Shown one piece after another: positions 30,665-41,413 of a stretch of DNA of 64,000 nucleotides. The DNA lies in NCBI RefSeq assembly GCF_020360975.1, contig NW_025408670.1, positions 1,860,001 to 1,924,000 of the forward strand, read 5' to 3'. Source of the stretch: Hirsutella rhossiliensis (taxonomy: Eukaryota > Ascomycota > Sordariomycetes > Hypocreales > Ophiocordycipitaceae). A model generated the notes under the pieces. It saw nothing but the letters and a program-made list of their open reading frames with translations. It did no database searches and was not told the origin of the DNA. The position numbers and the translations under genes were made by a program. Within the stretch, counting starts at the first letter, position 1. Each line of letters opens with the position of its first letter.

Positions 30665-32823
30665 CTATGCCTCCCCCTTGACCGGCGTTGCCGTTCCGCT
30701 TAAATCCTCCGCGCTCGCGAGCTCCGGCGACGGCTCTGCCGGTGCCTTACCCGTCACCATGTGTCTCACCACGCGCGCCAGCGTCGCCCGGCTCTCCCAC
30801 GCAGGATACAAGCCGATGGTGACAAAGGAGCAAAAGATCCATATGATGCCGACCGACACCCAGCCGGTGAAGAATTTCTTGGAAAAGATGTAGCCCGAGC
30901 CGTACAGTGGCATGGGCCAAAGGACCAGCAACGACAGAGCCCTACGCGGGTCGGGTCAGCAAGGGCAACGCATGACGAGCCCTGCAAGGGTAGCAAAGGG
31001 AATAAGAACGGGGAAGCGTACATGGTGACGGTCGTGACGCAAGCAATCTTGAATGCTCGCTTCAGCTTGCGCTGCTCCAACGCAAAGTCAGCCTCTTGAG
31101 CCCGCTCCAGCTCTCGTCGGGTCTCTGGGTCCAGCCCAGAGTCCTGGATGACGTCGTGGTCGTCTGCTTTACGAATGGCCATCATGGACTGCCAGTCGTA
31201 CTTGTCAAAGCCGAAGAGGAGGCCGAACACGGGGACAAAGACGAGCGGCGACAGCAGCGCCGTCACGTTTCCGGCAAGCATGGGGTTATTGGACCCCGTG
31301 CATTCGACGTCGAGCCTGCCGCACGTCTTCTTGGCCGTGACGAGCCATGCGGCAATGGCGCAGGCTGTCCCGAGTACCGGCGTCAGCGCGGCGGCCCAAC
31401 GGTTCTGCCGGCTCCACAACAGCGTCAGCGTCGCGGGGATGACGGCGGCCGAGATGAGGACACCCATGAGGAGATAGAGGTAGCCCATCGAGATGCCGTT
31501 GTACCACAGCCCCGTCGAGACGCAGCAGATGACGGCGGCGTAGACGACCATGCACGCGTGCGACATCCAGATGAGCCGCTTGCCGTCGGCGTCGGGCCGC
31601 AGGTAGGTGCGGTAGATGTCGTAGGTGAAGATGGACGACGTGGCGACGAGCTCCGCATTGAAAGACGAGGTGACGGCCAGGAAGATCATGAAGAGCGTGG
31701 CGACGGCGCCGCCCTTGCCGAGCAGGGCAACGGCAGCGTAGGGGAGGGCCAGGCCGGCCGAGACGTCGGCCTCGCTCATGCGGTCGGGATACGTGGGGAA
31801 GCGCGGGCTCGACTCGAGGGCGAGGGCCGACAGGCCGAGGGTCGTGGCTGTCAGCCAGGGGATGGCGAACCAGGCGATGCCGCCCATGATGTAGCCCGGC
31901 AGCGCATGGACGGGGTGAGCGGCAATTGCCTTGTTGTAGTAGCCGTTGTCGAGGAAGACGGTGCCAAAGTTGCCGACAATGTTGATGACGAAGAAGATGA
32001 CGCCGCCCTGGGACCGCATCGTCAGGTAGCTGCCGTCCTGGTTGCCGGCCACGGGGTGCGCCTTGGCCGCGTCGACGAGCAGGTCGTAGACGGCCGAGGG
32101 ACTGCCCAGCACATCGGACGTGGCGTAGGCGGTGAGAGCAAAGAGCATGATGATGATGAGCACCGCAAAGCCGTGGATGTAGTCGGTGATGAAGGTGGCC
32201 TTGAGCCCGCCAATAAAGGTATAGGCCACGACGGGGATGGGCATGAGGAAGATGGCCGCCACGGCATGGACGCCCGTCAGCGCGTTGATGGTGGCGGCGC
32301 CGCCGGCGATGAGCATGAGCGAGACAAGGACGTTTGTGACGAGGCCAAAGGAGATAAAGGTGAAGTGCGCCGGTGCCCCGTAGCGGGCCTTGATGGCCTC
32401 GAGAAAGGTGTGGGCGTTGGGGGCGCGCTTCTTGAGGGTGATGGCCAAGGTCGCGAACAGGAGGATCTGGACCGTGGCCCCGGAGGCGTACCAAAAGGGC
32501 CCGGAGACGCCGTAGCGATAGCACACGCCCGTGCTCTGCAGCAGCGTCGCGGCCCAGGTCCACGACGAGACGACGGCCGAGGCGACGAGCCCGGACTTGA
32601 CGGTGCGGCCGGCCGTGTTGAACATTTCGGACGTCTGGACTTCATTGTTGAAGCGCTTGAGGATGTACGTGAGAGAAATCTGCCGCCGAGGGCCTCGCGT
32701 TAGACAGAGCGTGGCTCAAGAGCGCTGATGAGCCCTTACCATGAAGACGGCAAAGGCAAAGCCGACGCCGAGGACGATGCCGTAGCCATAGCCTTGGCTC
32801 AGGGCCGGACCGGGGCTGGCCAT
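30665..32823 (-). CDS. DUR3: Dur3-type urea/polyamine sodium:solute symporter (672 aa)
   Basis: Three exons: 32740-32823, 31022-32679 and 30665-30941. The introns are 60 and 80 nt; the second has donor GTACGC and acceptor GCGTAG. Splicing restores the conserved ending ALSLLVLWPMPLYGSGYIFSKK. The protein is an SSS-family transporter with about 15 membrane segments. Landmarks include TAGRTVKSGLVASAVVSSWT, GVSGPFWYASGATVQ, GGLKATFITDYIHG, GNFGTVFLDNGYYNKAIAA, GKGGAVATLFMIFLAVTSS, FTYDIYRTYLRP and GISMGYLYLLMGV. Dur3 imports urea, and in yeast also polyamines, at the plasma membrane. Fungi often have several paralogues, so the exact substrate is open. The upstream region carries five GATAAG motifs. 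Confidence 0.93.
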
Positions 32824-33071
32824 GATGTTCAAGGCAAGAAGGGAGTCGACACTCCTAGACGCGGCGTGAACCTCGGGATCAAGGGCAAAATGGTGGCATC
32901 CACGGTGCTCTCGTCGCGGCAGATGTCACCGAGACATTCATCTTGCTCCTCAGCCATGGGACAAGGCGGCCTCCTCGGGTGATATACACCCCCCCGAGGT
33001 TGGCATGCCAGAGCACACAATGCCACCCGGCAGCGACGAAACGGGCCACCATGTCCCATTGCATTGTTGGA

Positions 33072-33619
33072 GATAAGGAGCCCGAAACTGGCGCAGCTTG
33101 GGCTTGTTGGTGTGAGCGATAGGGTGAAATCGCGATAAGAAGGAAACGCCGCCGCCGCACGTCAAGAGCCAATCAGCGTCCATGTTTTTCGCCCTTGCAC
33201 AACAGCGACGACGGAATCACCTGCCCCAAGAAACCTTCATGCCGTCAAAACAAATCAAGTCTCAGTGCCCGGTGCCCTTGAGCGACGGAAAAAGGACAGA
33301 GCAAAGCAAGCAGCACCTCTCACCTATACTGTTGCCTGTCACCCGGCACATCAGATCAGTATTGTTGGCCTCGGCCGGTTTCATCCTGATAAGAAACCTT
33401 GACTACTGGGCTTCGATCCCCTTGAGTGATACGGAACCGTCCCCACGCGCAGTTCAAGGCCTCGCTTATCTCTCCCCAGAATATGGTCTCGCAAGGGTCC
33501 ATCCAGACACATGGACCCTTGCGCCCAGGCATTGGACCAGCAATGGCTTCCTGGCCGCCGCCGGCCGGCCTCGGTGCCGCCGCCGCCGCCCCAATATGTA
33601 TGGGGGTGATTAACTTATC
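33072..33619. promoter_or_regulatory. cluster of five GATAAG motifs upstream of DUR3
   Basis: GATAAG occurs at 33072-33077, 33134-33139 and 33388-33393 on the plus strand and at 33465-33470 and 33614-33619 as CTTATC. HGATAR is the known site of AreA/Nit2 GATA factors that activate nitrogen-source uptake genes in filamentous fungi. About one occurrence or fewer would be expected by chance in this span. Binding is inferred. Confidence 0.5.
33491..33522. repeat. perfect hairpin, 12-bp arms, 8-nt loop
   Basis: GCAAGGGTCCAT (33491-33502) is the exact reverse complement of ATGGACCCTTGC (33511-33522). It lies between LIP2 and DUR3, both on the minus strand. Confidence 0.85.
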
Positions 33620-34143
33620 GGCAGCCCATGGTCACACCAGGGCGTATCCTCCAGATCCCTGGAGGCCTGCCTTTGGATCCGGGCCTGGTCAGCTACGTCC
33701 TGGACGCCTTGATTCCATGTCTTTAGGTACGTATGTGCATGCATGAATGCCATGCACGCCCCGCGAGCGGCTTTCCGTCACAACCCCCCCTCGCCGCATC
33801 CCCCACACAAGGCATATGCAGTCAGCTGTGTCCCAGATGTCAGCCGCGAGCCATCTCGCTCCCGAAGGCATTGCCGCGTCTTCGTGTTCGACATTGCTGA
33901 GCGAATTGGCCTGTCGAGCCTGCGAGATTCCGGTATAAGTTTGGACAGTCGTACCTGACACCGGGAGCACTGGCCACCATCGTATATGGGGCCATTGCAA
34001 CTTGCAAGGCCAACTGCCAGAAAGATTGCCTCGGAAGTTGCCTTGGCGTGCTTTTTCCATGGCAATGACTCCTTCTCGCCTCACCATGCAGTGCCGGGCT
34101 AGGCATCGTCGGATCTCGGCCTTGCTGACGTCCTTGTACCCTG

Positions 34144-35142
34144 TCACGGCTGAAGCCGAGCGTCCGCTTCTTTGCCAACACCGCCCCTCTTGCCGTTCAA
34201 CAATCCCTCTTCAAAGATGCTCGCCCAACGCTCAGCGAGCTTCACCATATCCCACGGCTCAGTTGGCGCGTGTTCCATCTCGGCCGCAATAGACGTGACG
34301 GCCTTGTCTTGCAGTCCGCAGGGGACAAATCGCGACCAGGGATTCACTTCCTCGCCGCCCGTGACCGCCACATCAACATTGACGGCAATGCCTAGGGACG
34401 TGACATGGCGTCGGTGGTGGACGCCCAGGGCCGCAATCTTGCGCGGTCGACGCCCCGACGCCCCGACCCAGACGCCGGGCTCGTCGCGGACGGTGGACGT
34501 TTGAATGCCAAACAGCTCAGCGAGCAGGCGCTGCGTCGTGGCCTCGAGGTGGCTCGCGTACGAGGCGACGCCGTATCGGGCGTGCAAGTGCGAGTGCATG
34601 TCGATGACGGGCCACAGGACGAGCTGGCCAGGGCCGTGGTATGTGGTGAGTCCTCCGCGGTTCGTCCTGGTCACATCCGGGTAGTAGCTCTGAAGGACGG
34701 GTTCCCGGCGATGCGTGAGACGCACGTCGAGCTTCTGCCCAAGACGGGCTGCCTGGTCCGTGGTGAGGTCATGTTGCCTGCGACCAATGGTGAAAGTCGG
34801 CGTGGACTCGAAGGATACGAGAAGCGGCCGGGGACCCTCAGACTCGCGCCTTGGGCTGTCGGGCAAGGCCTTCCAGGCGAGAAAAAGGGACCGATGCTGT
34901 TCCTGGATCTCGTGGGCCATGTCGTAGCTCACGATGCCGGCGGGGCCGGCGGGTTGGCCGGCGGGTTCTCCGAGGTGCCGGTGCTGGAGCAGGCTTAAGC
35001 CTCGGCGCTGGCATCCCGAGAGGACATTGGTATCCGCAGCTCCGTGGAGAGGCGCTGGCGATGGGAGGCTCGAACACGCCTTGACTCGAGCGCGCAGCGA
35101 GGACGCAACGGGGCGAGGGCGCAAGCTAGCCACGAGCCGCAT
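34144..35142 (-). CDS. LIP2: octanoyl-[acyl-carrier-protein]:protein octanoyltransferase (332 aa)
   Basis: LipB/LIP2 transfers octanoate from mitochondrial ACP to lipoyl domains, the first step of lipoate synthesis. The start at 35142 (MRLVASLRPRPVASSLRARVK) gives an Arg-rich, acid-poor mitochondrial presequence; the frame is open for 470 nt more but reads as noncoding. Catalytic-domain motifs: FTIGRRQHDLTTD, RGGLTTYHGPGQLVLWPVIDM (162-182), KIAALGVHHRRHVTSLGIAVNV with catalytic Lys K235, and FVPCGLQDKAVTSI with catalytic Cys C275. Length suits a fungal mitochondrial LipB. Single exon. Confidence 0.93.
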   Translation of the reverse strand: MRLVASLRPRPVASSLRARVKACSSLPSPAPLHGAADTNVLSGCQRRGLSLLQHRHLGEPAGQPAGPAGIVSYDMAHEIQEQHRSLFLAWKALPDSPRRESEGPRPLLVSFESTPTFTIGRRQHDLTTDQAARLGQKLDVRLTHRREPVLQSYYPDVTRTNRGGLTTYHGPGQLVLWPVIDMHSHLHARYGVASYASHLEATTQRLLAELFGIQTSTVRDEPGVWVGASGRRPRKIAALGVHHRRHVTSLGIAVNVDVAVTGGEEVNPWSRFVPCGLQDKAVTSIAAEMEHAPTEPWDMVKLAERWASIFEEGLLNGKRGGVGKEADARLQP

Positions 35143-37411
35143 GTCTCGTGACGACTTCCGGCAACAAGACGGCCCAGCTGAGAACCGGTTCTCGAGCCGG
35201 TTCTCCAACAAAGCACGGCGGTGACGGGAGAAAATGTGGCGACTGGCCCGGTTCGATTCGGGATCACGGACAAGGGACCCGCTTGGTACATGTTGATTTG
35301 TATTGAATGAGCGGAGTAAGGTACCTAGTCCGTACTTGGCAAGTACTAAACCATACAGAGGGTCCCCGGAAGCCGGAAACGGCACCGACGACGACGACGG
35401 TCCGTGGTGACGTTGGCCTGGGAAAATTGTGCACCGGCCAATCCTGGCAACGCAGCTGAGGAGTTGGTTGGATGCATGCAAGTTCGGACGTGGTGGGGGG
35501 GAGGATGCTGAGACGGGGCGATTTTTTGCTGGACCCATATGGGGCTGCAAAAGGCGCATGCATAAGAGCACGGGGGCCTTGATTTTCTTCTTCCATTTCC
35601 CTTTTCTTTCTTCCATTTGTTACACATTCTGTACGTGTGGGCTGCTGGACGCGCGTAAGGCGCTGCTGCCCGTCGTGGTGGTGGGAGAGGAAGATGGGCT
35701 GATGGCGTCGAGCTTACACACACTACAACGCACGCACACGAGAGAGCCAGAGAGACATCCATATCGACAGGGCCAAGGCTGCCGTCACAGTGCCGTTATC
35801 TGCGGCGGAGTCCGTCAGTCAAAATGACGGCGAGAGTGACGACAGAGAGTTTAAGCCGTCGCCACCACCAACGGACAGCCCGGCGTGCTAGAAGAGACAT
35901 GTGCTCGGTACTGTCTGCATGGATACGGACAGACAGACAGACGTTTCGAGATGCTGCAAGCCGTCGGCCCGGCTGCCCGGGAGAGCGACGACGCTGGGTC
36001 GAGGTGGACTCGCACAGTATCGGCACGCAGGGTGAATACGGTATATCCGATGCGTCGGTCATGTCTGCCGACAAACGGATCCAGAACTTTGCAGCCGGGG
36101 AAAAAGATGCCGTCGAAACAGGCTCCAGTCTGCCCCGACAAATACCCATGACATCAGGCCGGGGCGGGCGAGTCCGCTTCGTCTGAGCTTAGTACCTACG
36201 CTAATCCACTGGGGGAGTACTGGGGGAGTGGGGACGCCAGGCTGCCTTCCAGCTGGGCTTACTGTACGGACAGAAGGTACCGGTTCAACGTCTTGCCTCT
36301 TGTGTTGCCAATGGAAGAAGAAGCTTGATCCAACACGCTTCACCTTGGGCTGGAACATGCAGTCCAGGTACCCTGGATGCCGAGCTAATGCGGACGAAAG
36401 CGCACTCTCGGCCTGGGCGAGGCCGGGACCCTGGTCTTGTGTTGCTGTTGCTCGCACGAAATGGCCTCGACGAGAGACATTTTATCTGCAGTTTCTCTCA
36501 ATCTGTCCGAACACAACAAGGTCAAGCAACCATGCACGCTATGCTGGGCTATACAGTACTACCTACTAGGTACGAATAGTACTAGTACCACCTTATTGAA
36601 CCTAGGTACTTGGCTGCTGGGGGCGCAGTCTCCTACTACAGGTAGTAAGATAGTAAGGTACCGTAGGTGACGACCCGGCGGCACTGGGGTTGGCATGTTG
36701 GGCGTTGCCAAGTACCAGTACCTCGCCAGTGGAGCTAGGCACCTATGCCCTGGCCGCACGCTAACCCCAAGCCCTGTGTCGTCATCGCTGGAGCTCCCAT
36801 CCCTGCTGCGGCGCGGCAGACCTAACCTCGCTCTCATGTTTTTCTCGGCCCTCGTCCCATCTCTTCTAGCCTGCTGCCTCATAAGACACCTCGTCTGCCA
36901 GACTGCCTCCCCTCATTCTTGTCCTCCCTTTGCATTCGACCGAACACCAAACCTTTGCTTTTGACGATACCCACTGTCGCTCGCCTCGCTCCGACGTCGA
37001 CTGCCGATCCAGTCCAACGCCTGCCAGCCACAACAAGCTGTTGGATTCAATATACTCGTAATCTCTCCCGCCCCCTGCTGCCGCGCAACAGCTCGCTCTC
37101 CGTCGCAACCGAGCCGTTGGCATCCATCTTGGCCAACCTCGCGTTCCAACTGTCCTCGACGACGCTTCCCCCCGTGGCGGAAACCAAGACAAGCGGTACG
37201 CTAGCCTCGTTGGCAGCCTCCCGCCTCCTCCGCCGCGCCCTGGCCGCTGATTTGTCCTGTGCTACCAATAGACCCCTAGACCAATAGTCCTGTCCTGTCT
37301 GTACATGGCACATTAATTGTCGTCTGCCCGCTTGCCGCGTCATAATTGCGACCCGCCCTTCTCTCATCCCTCCGCACGCACACCCACTCATCCGCCCTCG
37401 ACCTGTCCACC
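35143..37411. other. divergent intergenic region
   Basis: No gene supported between LIP2 (-) and the Sur7-family gene (+). Around 36.54-36.67 kb it is dense in CTAGG and GTAC palindromic units. The last 500 bases are C/T-rich, consistent with promoter and leader of the Sur7-family gene. Confidence 0.5.
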
Positions 37412-38299
37412 ATGGCAAAAAGTAAGCATCTCGCCGTGGCCGAAAACCAATCAATCTGCAGCGGCGTCGACTTCCGCCGATCCATGCTAATGCCGTCCCA
37501 GATGCATCCCTCGGCCTCGGCGCCCTCGCCCTGCTGGCGGGCTCGCTCGTCATGCTCTTCTTCGTCATCCTCTCCGGCGTAACCGACACCACGCCTCTCG
37601 ACAAGACCTACTTCCTGCGCGCCGACACCAAGGGCATCACCGGCGCCCGCGACACGACGCAATGGACCTACTTCTACATGTGCGGCCTCGACAACCAGGA
37701 CTGCGGTATGGCTCACGCCGCGCCCCCCTTGGGATACGCCTGGGGCGCCAACGCCGACAATGCGCCTGCCGCCCTTGTTGGCAGCCACGGCGGCGAGACA
37801 ACCTCGTTCAAGTTCTTCTACCTGTGGCGCTTCGGCTGGGTCTTTCTTATCATGACCCTCTTCTTTGAGATCATGGCCTTCTTTACCAGCTTCCTCGCCT
37901 GCTGCGGCCGCTTAGGCTCGGCCATTGCATTCTTTGTCGCCACCATTGCGCTCCTGTGCTCCGCTGTCGGCGTGTCTCTGATGACGTGAGTCTACCATCC
38001 CTATGCAAAAGAGCTGCAAGAACAATTGACCCTGACACCTTCTGCGCAGTGTCACGTTCGTCCAAGCCCGCAACAGGTTTCTCGAGGAAGGTCGCGACGC
38101 CAGTCTCGGCAGATATGCCTTCGGCTTCTTATGGGGCTCGTTCGCCGTGCTCCTCATCGCCAACGTGCTCTTTGGGCTGGGCATGCGTGGCGGCAAGGAT
38201 CGCTCAGGCGACCTCTGGCGCAAACGCAGCACACGGAGCGCTCGCAGCCACCGCAGCCGGTCCTATGACGGCCGACGTGTCAAGGACGACTACTCGTAA
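37412..38299 (+). CDS. Sur7/PalI-family four-span membrane protein (247 aa)
   Basis: Three exons: a 10-nt first exon (37412-37421, ATGGCAAAAA), 37502-37985 and 38050-38299. The frame closes as 744 nt. Four hydrophobic segments are seen: LGALALLAGSLVMLFFVILS near the N terminus, the WRFGWVFLIMTLFFEIMAFFT region, GSAIAFFVATIALLCSAVGVSL, and FGFLWGSFAVLLIANVLFGL. The first loop carries DTTPLDKTYFLRADTKGI and the MCGLDNQDC cysteine motif typical of Sur7-type proteins. The cytosolic tail is Arg/Ser-rich. Sur7 proteins mark eisosome/MCC plasma-membrane domains and affect wall and stress biology. Which paralogue this is cannot be told. Confidence 0.88.
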
Positions 38300-39397
38300 A
38301 CCATCCACGCCTATTTGTTCCACTGTCGACGGGGCATCTAGGCGGCGCAGCGAGCCCGCTGCCCTCACAGCCTGGATAGGCAGATGCAACATCACACCTC
38401 CCGCAGCAATCGAAAGGAAGTAAAGAAAAGAGTAGGATCCGTCGTCGGCAAGGAAGCTCGGGAATCCGGCACATGCGTCATCCTGCACCACCGCCCTCAC
38501 CATCGCACGCAACCACTATGACAGTACTCTATCCCCCGGTGCTTGGAGCAGTTTTTTTCATGTAAATATGATTTGGAGTGAAATGTCTGACGCTTGACAC
38601 GTTCATTTGGACAGGCCACGGTGTTTTGCGCGGGTAGCTCTGGCTTCTTTTGGCTTTTTGTTTGAATAGGTGCCATCACCGTGGGGGGGCATATAACCAT
38701 AATGAGGGTTCATCGGCGCCCACTGTAAATACCTAATCTCCCGTCGTGTATTCACGATTTGTCACCATCACAGCCTTTCTTGTTTGCCATGTCTGAGCTT
38801 TCTTGCTTGTCGAGTCACTTGAGGAAAAGGGTATTGGCCGTGTCCCGCGTAGCTTTTGTCCCCGATGGCGAGGCAAGGCGAAACTCGCGCATTTCATGAC
38901 CGGTGACAAAAGACAACAGGTGTAAACGCTCCACCCAATCTCGCATCGTTTCTCGTTTAGTCTACCGACGAGACAGCAAGCCTCCGGCCCTCGTCTTTCG
39001 GCCGGATGGGGAGCGCTCAATCCCCTTCAATTTTTTTTTACCACACAACGTCCATCCTTCCCAACCCGCGGGTATGCATGTACTCGGATAACTGGAACAA
39101 GCAAGACCACGCCGTTTCGCATCTCTCTCTCTCTCTCCCAAATTGTCTCAACTCGACACACCCGAAACTGAGCACCGCCAGCTAGACATGCATTGCGTGA
39201 AAAAAAGGTGCAAAGTCAGAGCTGCGTGGTGAATGGTTGAGAGACATGTCTTGATGCGCCTCAACGGTCGGTCCCATGTGACAAGACTTTTTTTGCCCAC
39301 CCAGATGCCAGCTCTGTCTACCAATGATGGCCACAGCGGCCGACGCGACGCTTTTGGACCCCTAACTTCCGTCATTTGTACCCTCAAACACCGGCCA
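38300..39397. other. convergent 3' intergenic region
   Basis: Nothing recognised. 3' regions of the Sur7-family gene (+) and the MAPKK gene (-). A (CT)n run lies at about 39122-39137. Confidence 0.5.
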
Positions 39398-41413
39398 TCA
39401 TGACAACTCGGCAGTCCTCTGAAGCAGCGGGCTCCCCAATGGACTCATGGTGTCGAGGGGCGCCGCGTGCAAGGCCGGACGCGACGGGCCGCCGTCGCCG
39501 CGCCCTTGCAGCTTCCGCCTCAGCACCGATTGGACCCAGTCGCCGACTTCGACATCCTCGGTGTTGGCGCTGCCCAGCCGCATCTTGCCGACTGCCTCGG
39601 CCACCTTCTCCGCTTCTTCTCCCTCCTCGACTTCTTCAGTAATGGTTTGCGGCTTCGAAAAGGGCTTGAGCCAGGCATGCTTCAGGAGCGCGGCATACGT
39701 TGCCCGCATCTTGGGTACCTTGTGCAGACAGCCGCGGATAAAGTCCCTCGCCACATCCGAGTATCCCACTTTCGGCAGGTCGGGAGGGTCTCCCTCGACA
39801 ATGGCCTGGCATTTGTTAGTCATCGCTAGAGCCCTTGATGTAGAGCAGAAACGTCGTCGACTTACGCTCAGCTGACTGAAAATGGTGGACGACACCTCTG
39901 GCGGATACGGGTAGCGGCCCGTTGCACATTCGATAACCGTCAGTCCCAGGCTCCATATGTCGCTCTGCACGCTGTAGGTGCCGTCGGCGTTGCCGGACTG
40001 TGCCATGCCGCCGCCGGATATTCGTTCCGGAGCCATGTAGCTCTGGCAGCCAATGTTGGTCCTCGCTATGCTGGCTACCAAGTTGCCGCTGACGCCAAAG
40101 TCGCAGATCTTGATCTGCCCCCTCGTGTTAATCAGGATGTTGGTCGGCTTGACATCGCGGTGGATGATGTTGTGGTCATCCTTGAGCGTCTTGAGCCCCA
40201 TGACGGTTGAGTAGGTGATTTTGCGCAACACGTTCTCCGGTATGCCGCCTTCGTACAACTTGTCGATAGAGCCCCCGTCCATGTACTCGATGCAGATATA
40301 CACGGCCCCTTCTTGGAAAAAGGCGCCGTAAAACTCAATGATGTGTGGCGATACACACTCGTGCAATATTACCAGCTCCTTGAGTATTGTTGTGAATTTT
40401 GCATCGTCTAGCTCTAGCCGAATCTCTTTCATGGCCATGACCTTGCCGGTTGTGCCGCCGCTTCGCTCCGTGCCTGGGTCGTCGTCTGTTCCCTCAACTG
40501 TCTGTGTGTGAGAAGGGGCGAGGTCGGACTTTGTTTTGGAAAGACGCGATCCAGAGAGGCCCTGGCCGAACCGAGGTTGGCTTGGCTTAGCATGCCTCAC
40601 TTTGTAGACGGTGCCGTAGTTGCCCTTGCCGAGCTCGTCCAGTTTTTCAACTTCGTCGAGAGAAATGCTAAATGTCTGCCCATTGGCAAAATTGACACCG
40701 GTGCGCGTGATGGTGGCGGCTCCGTCAAACGTGATCCACCCCTTTTCCGCATCAATGTACTGCTTGAAGTCATCCATTTTCGAGCCTTGGCCAGAGCCGT
40801 TGGTATTTTGCTCGTCGGGATTGTCACCGGTAATGTCGGACAGCTTGAAGCCTGGAGAGGAGCCGCCACCGCTCATATCCGAGAGCTTCATACCCATGCC
40901 CATCTTGTTTGCTCTCCTCTGGCTGAGCGAAGGCGCGATCGAGGGGGCGGATTTGGGATGCTGTCCCAAGCTGGGTCGCTGCAGCGCCGCGGGCATGCGA
41001 AGACCACCCGGAAAGCCATTGGGGCCAGTAACGGGGCTGACCGACGAGGGCGTAGTGGGCGAGCTGCTTGTTGCGCCTCTCTGCATTCTTTCCTGATGAA
41101 GCGCCCTGGCCCTGGCCATGACACTGTTGTCCATGGTGGCAGCCCCAGCGAGGGCGGTCGGAACCTGATTGGGATTCCTTGCCCTGCCCAGGACACCGCG
41201 CGAAGTGGAATTGGGATTCATGTTTTGAGGGTCGGAGACGGATCTCAGAGACGGCAGTCGCTTTGCAATTTCGGAGGGATGTTCGGCGGAGGCCGGTTCT
41301 TGAGGCGCTTCGGCCTCGGGCGACTCTGGGGTACCCGGGGACGCGGGGTCTTCGGAGAGCTCGCCGTCAAGGATATCGTCCGGCCTGGCCGGAATAAGGT
41401 CGTCGCCGCTCAT
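39398..41413 (-). CDS. PBS2: MAP kinase kinase of the HOG pathway, Pbs2-type (651 aa)
   Basis: Two exons: 39866-41413 and 39398-39805. The intron (39806-39865, GTAAG donor, CCAG acceptor) is exactly 60 nt with no stop, so the unspliced frame stays open. The start at 41413 (MSGDDLIPARPDDILDGELS) is the first plausible Met. The first ~250 residues are a disordered regulatory region with MGMKLSDM and GFKLSDITGDNP repeats like those in Pbs2/OS-5 proteins. Kinase domain about 255-570: GKGNYGTVYKV loop, catalytic Lys K329 (AMKE), HRDVKPTN (418-425), DFG (438-440), activation sites S448 and T452 in SGNLVASIART, and a CQSYMAPERI motif. It would phosphorylate the Hog1-type MAPK in osmotic and oxidative stress. 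Confidence 0.93.
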   Translation of the reverse strand: MSGDDLIPARPDDILDGELSEDPASPGTPESPEAEAPQEPASAEHPSEIAKRLPSLRSVSDPQNMNPNSTSRGVLGRARNPNQVPTALAGAATMDNSVMARARALHQERMQRGATSSSPTTPSSVSPVTGPNGFPGGLRMPAALQRPSLGQHPKSAPSIAPSLSQRRANKMGMGMKLSDMSGGGSSPGFKLSDITGDNPDEQNTNGSGQGSKMDDFKQYIDAEKGWITFDGAATITRTGVNFANGQTFSISLDEVEKLDELGKGNYGTVYKVRHAKPSQPRFGQGLSGSRLSKTKSDLAPSHTQTVEGTDDDPGTERSGGTTGKVMAMKEIRLELDDAKFTTILKELVILHECVSPHIIEFYGAFFQEGAVYICIEYMDGGSIDKLYEGGIPENVLRKITYSTVMGLKTLKDDHNIIHRDVKPTNILINTRGQIKICDFGVSGNLVASIARTNIGCQSYMAPERISGGGMAQSGNADGTYSVQSDIWSLGLTVIECATGRYPYPPEVSSTIFSQLSVSRRRFCSTSRALAMTNKCQAIVEGDPPDLPKVGYSDVARDFIRGCLHKVPKMRATYAALLKHAWLKPFSKPQTITEEVEEGEEAEKVAEAVGKMRLGSANTEDVEVGDWVQSVLRRKLQGRGDGGPSRPALHAAPLDTMSPLGSPLLQRTAELS

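Larger units (their letters stand above)
32824..34143. other. upstream region of urea transporter
   Basis: No protein gene supported. It holds the transporter promoter, a GATAAG cluster, a perfect hairpin and the 3' end of the octanoyltransferase gene. Confidence 0.55.

Noticed and set aside
31096..32703. 535-codon open frame antisense to DUR3
   Set aside because: Biased composition and no motifs; the sense strand is a full symporter.
35240..35275. GGTTCGATTC, a tRNA B-box-like word
   Set aside because: No A box, acceptor stem or anticodon arm at the right distance.
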